Shown here one piece after another: positions 54,320 to 62,457 of a stretch of 64,000 nt of DNA (positions within the stretch are counted from its first letter, which is position 1; each line of letters starts with the position of its first letter). The position numbers and the translations under genes were made by a program. The notes under the pieces are model-generated. The model was not told where the DNA came from. It was given only the letters and a program-made list of their open reading frames with translations, and did no database searches. Location: positions 2,212,402 to 2,276,401 of the forward strand of contig NZ_CP012369.1 of assembly GCF_001267405.1 (NCBI RefSeq). Direction: 5' to 3'. This DNA is from Moorella thermoacetica. GTDB taxonomy: Bacteria; Bacillota; DSM-521; Neomoorellales; Neomoorellaceae.

Positions 54320-55489
54320 TCATCTCCTTCCATAGAGATTATAACACCCGCCGCCCCACCTGTCATCTCCGGTACCAGGGTTCCCGGCGCCTCCTACCGG
54401 TAAAGCCGCAGCCGGCAAAACGCGGCTGACGAAACGATGTAAATCGACAGTCAAGTCTATCGTAACTGGCTCTTTATAGGGTGTTCCATCAGAGTGGTAG
54501 AGGAGACGTACCCGGGGCTGGTGGGAATGGCCGCGGGCTGTCCCGGTAACCACCCCCATCTCGCCATTATTCAACTCTACCAGCGTCCCCACAGGATAGG
54601 CAGCAACATTAAACAGGAAGGCCTTGACTATCCGGTAGTCGTAGATGAAGTTTCCCGCCCCGGCCAGCATCTCATAGGCTTCATGGGGCGGGTAAGCCCG
54701 CCGGTAAACCCGGTCAGCGGTAAGGGCATCGTAAACGTCGACGACTCCAGTGATGCGGGCAAACTCGTGAATCTCTTCACCCTTCAATCCCCGGGGGTAA
54801 CCGCTACCATTGTAACGTTCGTGGTGTTCCAGGGCCACCCGGGCCGAAAGCAAGCTCACTTTTTCCTGCAGCCGGAGAATATCAAAACCGCACTGGGGAT
54901 GGCGGCAGACCAGTTCATACTCCTCCACCGTCAGTTTGCCGGGTTTGTTGAGGATACTCAGGGGCAGACAGGTCTTGCCGATGTCATGAAGCAGCGCCCC
55001 CACCCCCAGCTGCATTAAAGCGGAGCGACTGTAGTGTAAGGTTAAACCGGTAATCAGGGCCAGCACGCATACATTCACCGAGTGGGCAAAGGTGTAATCA
55101 TCCAGGGCTCTGATATCTGTTAAATTAAGCATGAGATCTTTACGGCTTAAAAGATCTTCTAAAAGGCTATTGACCACCCGCTGGATGCGTGCAGAATCGA
55201 CCAGCAAAGCAGTATGGGTAGGTTTCCCCTGAGGGCAGGTACCAAAGAGATCCTTCATAGCCTTTATGGCCTGCAACCGGGTTTGTTCGCTAATAACGTC
55301 TTCTACTTCCAGATCTCCCAGGACTTCGTCGACGATATAAACTGCCGGTATGCCCAGTTCCCGCAAGCGAACCAGGTAACTGGGTTTCAGGGTTACCCCT
55401 TTATTGAGTAAGACCCGCCCCTCGGCGCTGTAAATAGCCCGGGCTACCACCATACCCGGTTTCAGGGCCTCAACTGGCATCTTACGCAC
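54320..55489 (-). CDS. HD-GYP domain phosphodiesterase
   Basis: The product has 389 residues. The N-terminal DUF3391-like part (MPVEALKPGMVVARAIYSAE) is followed by HD-GYP: HSVNVCVLAL, LLHDIGKTCLP, CRHPQCGFDIL, LEHHERYNGSGYPRGLKGEEI and VVDVYDALTADRVYR. It should hydrolyse c-di-GMP or a related cyclic dinucleotide. There is no sensor domain or membrane helix, so it acts in the cytosol. The start is GTG 55489. Confidence 0.92.
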   Translation of the reverse strand: MRKMPVEALKPGMVVARAIYSAEGRVLLNKGVTLKPSYLVRLRELGIPAVYIVDEVLGDLEVEDVISEQTRLQAIKAMKDLFGTCPQGKPTHTALLVDSARIQRVVNSLLEDLLSRKDLMLNLTDIRALDDYTFAHSVNVCVLALITGLTLHYSRSALMQLGVGALLHDIGKTCLPLSILNKPGKLTVEEYELVCRHPQCGFDILRLQEKVSLLSARVALEHHERYNGSGYPRGLKGEEIHEFARITGVVDVYDALTADRVYRRAYPPHEAYEMLAGAGNFIYDYRIVKAFLFNVAAYPVGTLVELNNGEMGVVTGTARGHSHQPRVRLLYHSDGTPYKEPVTIDLTVDLHRFVSRVLPAAALPVGGAGNPGTGDDRWGGGCYNLYGRR

Positions 55490-55648
55490 TACCGGCCACT
55501 CCTTTTTCCCGCCACGCCTTTATTTCGACACAAGGGAACGAAATCCTCTCATACCTGGCCGGAGATACCGGCACTGGACCTCTTCAGGCAGGAAAAACAA
55601 TCCCGGCAGCGAACTCCTATATAAACAGGTTTGCAGGAGATGATGTCC

Positions 55649-56005
55649 ATGCCCCTGGCCACCATCCAGATTTGGGAGGGTCCCGACCGGGCCAGAAAAC
55701 AGAAACTCATCGAAGCTGTTCGCCAGGCCATGATCAATTATGGCGGCCTGGACCCGGAAGAAGTTTATATCGTTGTCCAGGATTTATCCCGGGATAGCTA
55801 TACCATTAAGAATGTCCTGAGCTCCGAAGACACCCTGACCTGCGCCACCGTCCGCGGCTGCCCCTACAGCGGCCAGGATGGCTGCCTGCTGAAACAGGGA
55901 AAAAACTGCTGGGAAACCGACCACGGCTGCCCCTTGAACCCCTGCGCCGGCAAACACGAGGCCTGCAGCTTCTTCCGCCACGTCCAGTTAATGGAGGTAG
56001 TGTAG
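55649..56005 (+). CDS. 4-oxalocrotonate tautomerase-like domain with Cys-rich C-terminus
   Basis: The product has 118 residues. ATG 55649 was chosen because the catalytic Pro must follow Met (MPLATIQIWEGPDRARKQKL), and GGAG is upstream. Residues 1-60 are tautomerase-like. Residues 65-112 hold nine Cys (CATVRGCPYSGQDGCLLKQG, CWETDHGCPLNPCAG, CSF), suggesting a metal or FeS site. The combination is uncommon. The substrate is unknown. It stands alone, and a hairpin terminator follows. Confidence 0.75.
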   Translation: MPLATIQIWEGPDRARKQKLIEAVRQAMINYGGLDPEEVYIVVQDLSRDSYTIKNVLSSEDTLTCATVRGCPYSGQDGCLLKQGKNCWETDHGCPLNPCAGKHEACSFFRHVQLMEVV

Positions 56006-56074
56006 GTCTAAGTTGCGGGTTGCAGGCGACTTTCACCACCAGATTAACTCCTATACCTGTACGAGCCGAAAAAA

Positions 56075-56097
56075 AACCACCCCGCTTCAGGGTGGTT
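56075..56097. terminator. Bidirectional terminator
   Basis: AACCACCC and GGGTGGTT enclose 7 bases, with A-run on the left and TATTTTTATTTT on the right. It serves the tautomerase gene and the convergent small membrane protein. Confidence 0.8.
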
Positions 56098-56101
56098 ATT
56101 T

Positions 56102-56218
56102 TTATTTTAACTGCTGGTTGTGGGGGAAAATACTATAACCGGGATCCTTTTGCTGGCGGTAAAGGTAATACCCCAGGGCCAGGACTGCCCCGCCCAGGAT
56201 AACGATACCATAAATCAT
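56102..56218 (-). CDS. Hypothetical single-helix small membrane protein, 38 residues
   Basis: ATG 56218 follows a GGGGGTGCAGGAA ribosome-site region; the frame is open further upstream to 56287. The product is one membrane helix (MIYGIVILGGAVLALGYYLY) and a short polar tail (RQQKDPGYSIFPHNQQLK). I know no family. It is placed just after a promoterless gap following the decarboxylase on the opposite side of a terminator. Confidence 0.5.
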   Translation of the reverse strand: MIYGIVILGGAVLALGYYLYRQQKDPGYSIFPHNQQLK

Positions 56219-56330
56219 TTCCTGCACCCCCAGGAGAAAAGCTGTTACTTTTCCTTTAGTATAGGAAACGGCGCCGGGGGATGTCAAGGCGTAAACCTAT
56301 TCGGCCTGCTACCGGCTACAGGGCCATGAT

Positions 56331-57830
56331 TCAGGCCAGCCCGGCCCGGCTGGCCGCCCCGTGTTCGAGCATACTCACCGTATCCTTCAAGACGCGGATA
56401 ACCTTGAGTTCCGGGTCTTCCGGCCCCTGCAAGTCGGCATGCTCTCTTTTCAGCAGGTTAACGTAATCTATAATCTCCCTGGTAATAACCTCTCCCGGGC
56501 AGACCAGGGGGATACCCGGCGGGTAGGCGGTAATGGCTTCGGCGCTGATTTCTCCTTCCGCATAATCCAATTCCAGGCAATAAGTCTGGCTGTAAAAGGC
56601 TTCCCGGGGCAAGACCGCCATGCGGGGAATGGCCGGCAAGGGCGGGCAAAAGCGGACTACGTTCTTTAAGGAGCGCTTCCTGGCTATATCTTTAAAGGCA
56701 GCTACCAGCTTACCGGCGGTCTCCTCATTATCACCTATGGAAACCAGGAGCAGGACGTTATAGAGGTCGGAGAGCTCGACCTGGATTTTATACTCCCGGC
56801 GTAAAAGGGTTTCCATTTCATAACCGGACAACCCCAGCCCCTGGACGTTGACAGTAATCTTGGTGGGGTCCAGGTAACTGCAACCAGGCAGGGAGGTAAC
56901 CTCTTCACCCATAATGGCCAGGCCTTCGATGCGGGATAGCTCTCCGCGGATCCAATGGGCTATCTCCAGGGTCCGTTCCAAGAGTTTCCGGCCCTTGAGG
57001 ATCATCTGCTTTCTGGCTACGTCCAGGGAAGCCAGGAGGATATAAGAAGGACTGGTGGTCTGGGAAAGGTTAAGGACCGCTTTGATATGCTTAGGATCCA
57101 GCCTTCCCCCCTGGAGCAGGAGATAGGAACTCTGGGTCAGGGAACCGGCTAACTTATGGGCACTGGTTGCCGCCAGGTCCGCCCCCGCCTCCATGGCTGA
57201 AGGAGGTAGCGCCGGATGGAACTTCAGGTGGGCACCGTGGGCCTCATCGACCAATACCGGCACGTCATAGCTATGGGCTATAGCAACGATTTCCTTTAAC
57301 GGAGGGACGGTGCCGTAGTAATTGGGGCTGATAACGAAGACTGCTTTCGCGTCCGGGTGTTCCCTTAAGGCCGCTTCCACTTGTTCCGGGGTTATACCCA
57401 TGGAGATACCAAAGTCAGCGTTGATCTCCGGTTCAATATATACCGGCCGGGCCCCGCTCAGGATAAGGCCCCCCAGGGCCGAGCGATGGGCGTTGCGGGG
57501 AATGATAATCTTGTCCCCTGGCTGGCAGACGGCCAGGATCATGGCCTGGATGCCGGAGGTGGTGCCGTTGACGAGAAAAAAAGCGTGTTCCGCTCCGTAG
57601 GCCGCCGCCGTCAGTTCCTCCGCCTCCCGGATGACATCCCGGGGGTTGCAGATATTATCCAGGCCCGGAACACAGGTCAAATCCATGGCCAGGACCCGTT
57701 CGCCCACATACTCCTTAAACTCCGGCAGGGCCCGGCCCTGCTTGTGTCCGGGCACGTGGAAGGGAATAACCTCATCATCTATATATTGTTTTATCGCCGT
57801 AAAGACCGGTGTCCTGGTCTGGTCCAGCAT
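56331..57830 (-). CDS. speA: Orn/Lys/Arg decarboxylase (SpeA-type)
   Basis: The product has 499 residues from ATG 57830, with AGGGGG 8 bases upstream. It is a group III PLP decarboxylase without the N-terminal wing domain: HVPGHKQGRALPEF, VNGTTSGIQAMIL, VDEAHGAHLKFHP and ATSAHKLAGSLTQSSYLLLQ, in which the Lys holds PLP. The C-terminal domain ends AYPPGIPLVCPGEVIT. Likely arginine or lysine decarboxylation for polyamines; specificity cannot be settled by eye. Its neighbours do not help. Confidence 0.9.
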   Translation of the reverse strand: MLDQTRTPVFTAIKQYIDDEVIPFHVPGHKQGRALPEFKEYVGERVLAMDLTCVPGLDNICNPRDVIREAEELTAAAYGAEHAFFLVNGTTSGIQAMILAVCQPGDKIIIPRNAHRSALGGLILSGARPVYIEPEINADFGISMGITPEQVEAALREHPDAKAVFVISPNYYGTVPPLKEIVAIAHSYDVPVLVDEAHGAHLKFHPALPPSAMEAGADLAATSAHKLAGSLTQSSYLLLQGGRLDPKHIKAVLNLSQTTSPSYILLASLDVARKQMILKGRKLLERTLEIAHWIRGELSRIEGLAIMGEEVTSLPGCSYLDPTKITVNVQGLGLSGYEMETLLRREYKIQVELSDLYNVLLLVSIGDNEETAGKLVAAFKDIARKRSLKNVVRFCPPLPAIPRMAVLPREAFYSQTYCLELDYAEGEISAEAITAYPPGIPLVCPGEVITREIIDYVNLLKREHADLQGPEDPELKVIRVLKDTVSMLEHGAASRAGLA

Positions 57831-57954
57831 AACCATCGCCCCCTGTAGGGTTTTGCAACAGATTTTATTACACCACAAACTGCAAGTGGATGCAAGAAGG
57901 TTTTTCAATACATTTTTATGAACCCGGCCGGAATGAGTTACCTAAAAAATATAA

Positions 57955-57974
57955 GAGCCACCCTCAGGTGGCTC
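57955..57974 (-). terminator. Terminator on the minus strand, downstream of fbp region
   Basis: On the minus strand GAGCCACC, TGAG, GGTGGCTC is followed by TTATATTTTTT. The nearest gene it can serve is the FBP aldolase/phosphatase, about 430 bases upstream. Confidence 0.7.
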
Positions 57975-58020
57975 CTCCGGAAATAAAGTTTTACCAAAAA
58001 TGGTGATTACTGATTGAGCT

Positions 58021-58267
58021 GTGCTCCAGCTTCTTTAGGGCAAAGGGTACAGGCTCCGGTCTCCAAGGTTCTCGGCTAGCAAACTTTACGCTCAGCCTTG
58101 CTCGGCGGCGGGGGTGGCTTGGCTTTATCTCTTTGATCAATCATAACGGAGCATGGTGCATCTCGTTCCTGAAGCCACGTTACGATCCCCATCCCGTTCA
58201 CCGCTGCCTCGCTACGGCTTCGCTGAGTTTGCTAACGCCTCGAACCAAGTCGCCCTCCGCCTGTACC
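58021..58267. repeat. Two dispersed repeat elements in the speA-fbp gap
   Basis: 58041-58128 aligns loosely with 63867-63955: GGGTACAGGCT, then GGCTAGCAA, then GGCGGGGGTGGCTTGGCTTTAT (the other copy has A for G at two places). 58228-58267 matches 45131-45170 with 5 differences in 40. The rest of 57831-58402 holds no gene that I can see. Confidence 0.55.
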
Positions 58268-58402
58268 CTCCAGCCCCTTGCCTCTCAGCCACATTTTCAG
58301 TGTTCATTGTTCGCTAGCGGGGACGTTAACCCTCATGAGGGACTCCCCCAAAACGCTGATGCCTTTAAACCATCGTTACGCCCTTTTTAGCGGTTCCCCG
58401 GC

Positions 58403-59542
58403 CTATTTGGCTCCCAATTCTTCGGCTGCCGGTTCCCGGTCGTCCCGATGGTCGACCTTTACAAAACGGTTCTTCAGTTTGGCCATGACCTCGGACATGG
58501 TGGTGTATTCCATGTCCTCCAGGGGCAGGCGGTGGGGTTCGAATGGACCCAGGGAACGCAGGTAGCTGGCAATCTCGTTAGCCGTCTGGCGGGCCTTATC
58601 AAAAGCCACGTCGCCGAAGAAGTCCTGGGGCCCTACCAATCGCCCGCCGGACAGCTGGAAGCCCATGGCTACCACCCGCAGCGGCCCGTCAAAGCGTGTC
58701 GGTGCCGACTGATCGAGGCCTACCGGCATCAGGGGGCCGATATGAGAACCCCGCATCCAGCCGGCTACCAGGTGGGGATTAACGAAGGGCTCCAGGGCCT
58801 CACCTACAGCCGGCAGACCGCTCTGGCAACGGACAATGCAGACCGGATCGTCCTTCCCGACATAGCGCCCGGCCATGAGGTTCAGGCGTTGGGTACTGGA
58901 AACGGCTGCAATCTCGCCGGTTGTCTTCGAGTAAACAGACTTGATGCAGTAACGCCCCGGAGCGCCGATGAAGACCAGGAGATCATAGAGCTCCTCCGGC
59001 AGGGAGAACTCTACCCGCTCGTTTTTTATCAGGTCATAGACCTCGAAACGGAATCCCTGGTGCATCTTGGGATCGATGACCAGGCCGATAGTATTGAAGG
59101 GGTCGGCAAACATTTTATAAAGGGGAAGGTTCCAGGCGCCGGGTTCGGTTTTATCGGCAGCAAAAACGATTATAGGTTCGCTCTTGCGTTCTTCAAACTC
59201 CATTTCCGCGACCCCGGGACCCATGCCCTTGACATTACCGGAGAAAGCATCCGACAGCAGGTCCTGGCCGGCGCCGTAAAGCTTTAGTTCCCGGGCCACC
59301 TCGGTACACTGGAGAAAAACATTCCAGGCCAGATGATGAATTTCCGGGCAATCAACGCCATACTTATGAGTCATAATAAGGTCAATATCGTCACCAACGT
59401 GGGCCACCCGGTAATCAATGAGGAGCTTGCTTTCTGCCAGGTAACGTTCCGCTGTCTCCAGCAGCCGCGGGTGGACGCTGGAGTGGCCCACAAAGCCGCC
59501 AATGTCTGCCTTAATGACACTTAATGTAATCCTTTCACCCAA
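58403..59542 (-). CDS. fbp: Fructose-1,6-bisphosphate aldolase/phosphatase (type V FBPase)
   Basis: The product has 379 residues, full length. Motifs: LSVIKADIGGFVGHSSVHP (metal and catalytic N-terminus), HVGDDIDLIMTHKYG, DAFSGNVKGMGPG, FAADKTEPGAWN and SHIGPLMPVGLDQSAPTRFDGPPR-like region with ALGFQL equivalent VVAMGFQLSGG. This bifunctional enzyme makes fructose-6-phosphate from triose phosphates and is typical of archaea and deep thermophilic bacteria, where it supports gluconeogenesis. It is monocistronic. The ribosome site is GGAGG. An inverted repeat overlaps its promoter region. Confidence 0.95.
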   Translation of the reverse strand: MGERITLSVIKADIGGFVGHSSVHPRLLETAERYLAESKLLIDYRVAHVGDDIDLIMTHKYGVDCPEIHHLAWNVFLQCTEVARELKLYGAGQDLLSDAFSGNVKGMGPGVAEMEFEERKSEPIIVFAADKTEPGAWNLPLYKMFADPFNTIGLVIDPKMHQGFRFEVYDLIKNERVEFSLPEELYDLLVFIGAPGRYCIKSVYSKTTGEIAAVSSTQRLNLMAGRYVGKDDPVCIVRCQSGLPAVGEALEPFVNPHLVAGWMRGSHIGPLMPVGLDQSAPTRFDGPLRVVAMGFQLSGGRLVGPQDFFGDVAFDKARQTANEIASYLRSLGPFEPHRLPLEDMEYTTMSEVMAKLKNRFVKVDHRDDREPAAEELGAK

Positions 59543-59583
59543 GGTAGCACAGCCTCCTTGCCCAGACTAAAAGTAATTGTGTT

Positions 59584-59616
59584 ATACTATATGCTTTTCT
59601 ATTCGATATAGAATAG
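59584..59616 (-). promoter_or_regulatory. Candidate fbp promoter with overlapping inverted repeat
   Basis: On the minus strand TATAGTATAAC (59591-59581) could supply the -10 box. CTATTC/GAATAG (59599-59616, 6-base spacer) lies in the -35 to spacer region, as a repressor or activator site would. No clear -35 hexamer, so weak. Confidence 0.35.
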
Positions 59617-59708
59617 CAGATTCCTCTTTTTTATAGATGCTTTTTGGGGCAAAAAAATAAGGAGCCTGACTGGCCCCTTTTATACAATTATTAATGCAAT
59701 GGTACATA

Positions 59709-61163
59709 TTAATGCAACGGTACACCTGCCGGCATGCCGGCGAGAACCAGGCCGATGGCAATGGCCCCGGCGCTCACTATGGTTAGAATCACGCCAATCT
59801 TGAAAAGGTCCTTAAAACTAAAGTACCCGTAAGCATAGGGTAACACAAAGGACGGGCTCTCGGTAACCAGGATGAAATGGGTGGAAGCGGCGAAACCGGC
59901 CGCCAGGGCCATCGACAGCACTGGCAGGGCGTTCTGCTGGGCGTAGGCAATGATAAAGGGTACATTAACCGAAGCAGCTGCTGTAAAGCTGGAGAAGCCC
60001 AGGGAATCCACTGCTACCAACAGGGTCACCGCCAGTGGCTGCAGCGGCCGGGGAAGAATAGTCATGGGTTTCAGGGCGTGCTGGGCCACCCACTGGGCCA
60101 GGCCACTCTGGCTGGCTGCCAGGCCCAGGGCGAAGCCGCCTACTACAAGCATCAGGGCCCCCCATTCCAGGCGTTTCTCCACATCGCTCCATTTCTTGAA
60201 AACTCCAACACCCGGCATTGATAAAAGTCCCAGGATGAGAAGGGAGACAAAAGCTATCGGCAATCCATTCCATGAACTGGTCAGCCAGAGGACTACCGCC
60301 AGGAGAAAAACAACCATGGTAGTTATTTCCTCGATGGACCAGGAGCCCATTCCCTTGAGTTCTTTGTGAATCATATCTTTGCCGTAGGGCAATTCTTTAA
60401 TTTCCGACGGAAAGATCTTGAGAATCAGCCACCAGGCAATAATGCCGACTGCTACGAAGATAGGTGTAGCAATAGCTACCCAGTCAAGAAACGATACTCC
60501 TATTTTGGCGTTTTTTGTCAGAAAACTCATGGTAATGACATTGGAAGCTACCCCCGAAGGTGTACAAATACCGCCCAGGGTAGAACCAAACATAATGGCC
60601 ATCATCAAGCCCCGGCCCAGGTTACTCTCCCCCGGTTTGGCATCCACGGATTGTAACAAGCCTACTACGATCGGCAGCATCATCGCCACCACGGCCACAT
60701 CGGTGACGAACATGGAGATTACAAAGGATACCAGGAAGTAAATGCCGATTACCCGGCTAACTTTGGTACCTGAAAGGGCCAGCAGCAGATAAGTGATCCG
60801 TTTACCCAGGCCGGACATGGTAAAGGCCACCGACAGGGCCAGAACACCTATCAAAAAAGGAACAAAACTATCACCAAAACTCTGGGCTACAGATTTATCC
60901 AGACTAAGGATTCCGGTAAAATGAAGCATTAACGGCACCATTAAGGCCGTAACTGGAATGGGCAGCGTCTCCGTCAGCCACCAGAAAACTGTGGTCGCCA
61001 TTACCCCCAGGGTGCGCATGGCCGCAGGTTTCATACCTGCCGGAACAGGTAAGATATAGAAGAGGCCCAGGACAGCCAGGCCGATTATAAAATAAGCCCA
61101 CCTGGTACCAGCTTTTTTGCCGGTTGCTACCGCCTGTGTGCCGGTTTGAGTGGCAGTGGCCAT
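59709..61163 (-). CDS. DASS (SLC13-like) sodium/anion symporter
   Basis: The product has 484 residues from ATG 61163, with GGCGGGGA upstream. It has 11-12 membrane helices. Family motifs: WWLTETLPIPVTALMVPLM, SFGDSFVPFLIGVLALSVAF, MFGSTLGGICTPSGVASNVI (the SNT-like site is shifted) and AAGFAASTHFILVTESPSFVL. Probable import of di- or tricarboxylates or a related anion with sodium. Neighbours are a zinc dehydrogenase and a UPF0261 gene on the same strand, so uptake and catabolism of one organic acid or sugar acid is conceivable. Confidence 0.88.
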   Translation of the reverse strand: MATATQTGTQAVATGKKAGTRWAYFIIGLAVLGLFYILPVPAGMKPAAMRTLGVMATTVFWWLTETLPIPVTALMVPLMLHFTGILSLDKSVAQSFGDSFVPFLIGVLALSVAFTMSGLGKRITYLLLALSGTKVSRVIGIYFLVSFVISMFVTDVAVVAMMLPIVVGLLQSVDAKPGESNLGRGLMMAIMFGSTLGGICTPSGVASNVITMSFLTKNAKIGVSFLDWVAIATPIFVAVGIIAWWLILKIFPSEIKELPYGKDMIHKELKGMGSWSIEEITTMVVFLLAVVLWLTSSWNGLPIAFVSLLILGLLSMPGVGVFKKWSDVEKRLEWGALMLVVGGFALGLAASQSGLAQWVAQHALKPMTILPRPLQPLAVTLLVAVDSLGFSSFTAAASVNVPFIIAYAQQNALPVLSMALAAGFAASTHFILVTESPSFVLPYAYGYFSFKDLFKIGVILTIVSAGAIAIGLVLAGMPAGVPLH

Positions 61164-61280
61164 ATTATCCCCGCCTTTGCAATTAGTTGAATTGTCGTTG
61201 CCAAAGGGTGATTTTATTATTAAGATATAAGGAGCAGGGAGCAGGTTACAGCTTACCATCCGTCACTGCTCCCCGCCGTC

Positions 61281-61307
61281 GCTAACGGCCTGCTCCGGGC
61301 CGTTAGC
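61281..61307 (+). terminator. Hairpin between ADH and DASS genes, T-run on plus strand
   Basis: GCTAACGGCC and GGCCGTTAGC enclose 7 bases, followed by CTTTTTT on the plus strand. The flanking genes are on the minus strand, so it may block antisense transcription or act as a weak terminator after the dehydrogenase. Confidence 0.5.
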
Positions 61308-61312
61308 CTTTT

Positions 61313-62389
61313 TTAGGGGTTGATAACCACCTTCATGGCCCCGTCTTTGCGGTTGACGAAGTAATCCAGGCCCTTCTGGAACTCTTCTAACGGGAAGGCG
61401 TGGGTCATAATTGGTTTGGCGTCAATCTTACCCTGGGCCATCAGTGACAGGGCGCGCTTACAGTTCTGGTTGCCCTCACCGCGTACGGTGAGCAGGCTGA
61501 TCTGGTTTAAGACGACATAATCCAGGTTAGCCATTACCGGTTCCTTATAGAAGGAAACCAGGACCATGACACCGCCCTTTTTAGCCGCTTTGATGCCGTA
61601 CTCGAAGGACTGAGAGTTGCCGGCGCACTCAAAAACCCGCTCGCAGCCCTTACCACCGGTGATGGCCATTACTTCGGCAACGGGATCGGCCACCTCACGA
61701 ATATTAATGGTATGGGTGGCGCCGAGCTCACGACCCTTGACCAGGCGGTCTTCTCGGGTTCCCATGAGGATGATCTTTTCGGCCCCCAGGGACCGGGCTC
61801 CCTGGACCACAGAGAGACCAATAGGGCCGGGGCCGATGACCAGGACCGTATCCCCGGCAATATAACCGCCGCTCTTGTCGATGGCGTAGAGGGCACAGCC
61901 GGCCGTAGTCACATAGGTGGCTTCGTTGAAAGTAATATTGTCGGGAATCTTGTAGACTGAATTTACATGCTGGACGGCATACTCGGCAAAGCCACCGTCT
62001 ACCGTCATGCCCGCGGCCCGGTGGCCCTTGTCCAGGCGGCCGTAGTTTAGGCAGGCAGTGTACTTGCCGTCGATGCAGTTTTCACAGCGGCCGCAACCCT
62101 TGTGAGCCTCGATGGCTACCCGGTCGCCGACCTGGAATTCGTCCACTGTTTCTCCCAGGGCGACAATGGTCCCGGCCCATTCATGGCCGAAGGTAAATTC
62201 ACCGTAGGGAGGCATCTTTGGCATGCCCTTGGTGATAATCTTTACATCGGTGCCGCAGATGCCGCAGGCCGCCACCCTGACCAGCACCTCGCCGGGGCCG
62301 GGTTTGGGCACCGGCTTTTCTACCAGGCGCACGTCGTTAGGGCCGAAGAGAACCAGGGCTTTCATTTTTTCAGGGATCATATAAGTCAT
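61313..62389 (-). CDS. Zinc-dependent MDR-family dehydrogenase
   Basis: The product has 358 residues. The catalytic zinc site is CGICGTDVK and GHEWAGTI, the structural zinc site CGRCENCIDGKYTAC, and the Rossmann motif VLVIGPGPIGLSVVQGARSLGA. It resembles L-threonine/sorbitol dehydrogenases. The substrate is a secondary alcohol or polyol that cannot be named. GAGGTC precedes the start. Gene lies 150 bases before the DASS transporter and 68 after the UPF0261 gene. Confidence 0.92.
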   Translation of the reverse strand: MTYMIPEKMKALVLFGPNDVRLVEKPVPKPGPGEVLVRVAACGICGTDVKIITKGMPKMPPYGEFTFGHEWAGTIVALGETVDEFQVGDRVAIEAHKGCGRCENCIDGKYTACLNYGRLDKGHRAAGMTVDGGFAEYAVQHVNSVYKIPDNITFNEATYVTTAGCALYAIDKSGGYIAGDTVLVIGPGPIGLSVVQGARSLGAEKIILMGTREDRLVKGRELGATHTINIREVADPVAEVMAITGGKGCERVFECAGNSQSFEYGIKAAKKGGVMVLVSFYKEPVMANLDYVVLNQISLLTVRGEGNQNCKRALSLMAQGKIDAKPIMTHAFPLEEFQKGLDYFVNRKDGAMKVVINP

Positions 62390-62457
62390 AGCTTTTGACC
62401 TCCTTGGGAAATCACTCTACATTAACTCCAGGTCGGCGGCGTTCAGGTACTCAACCT

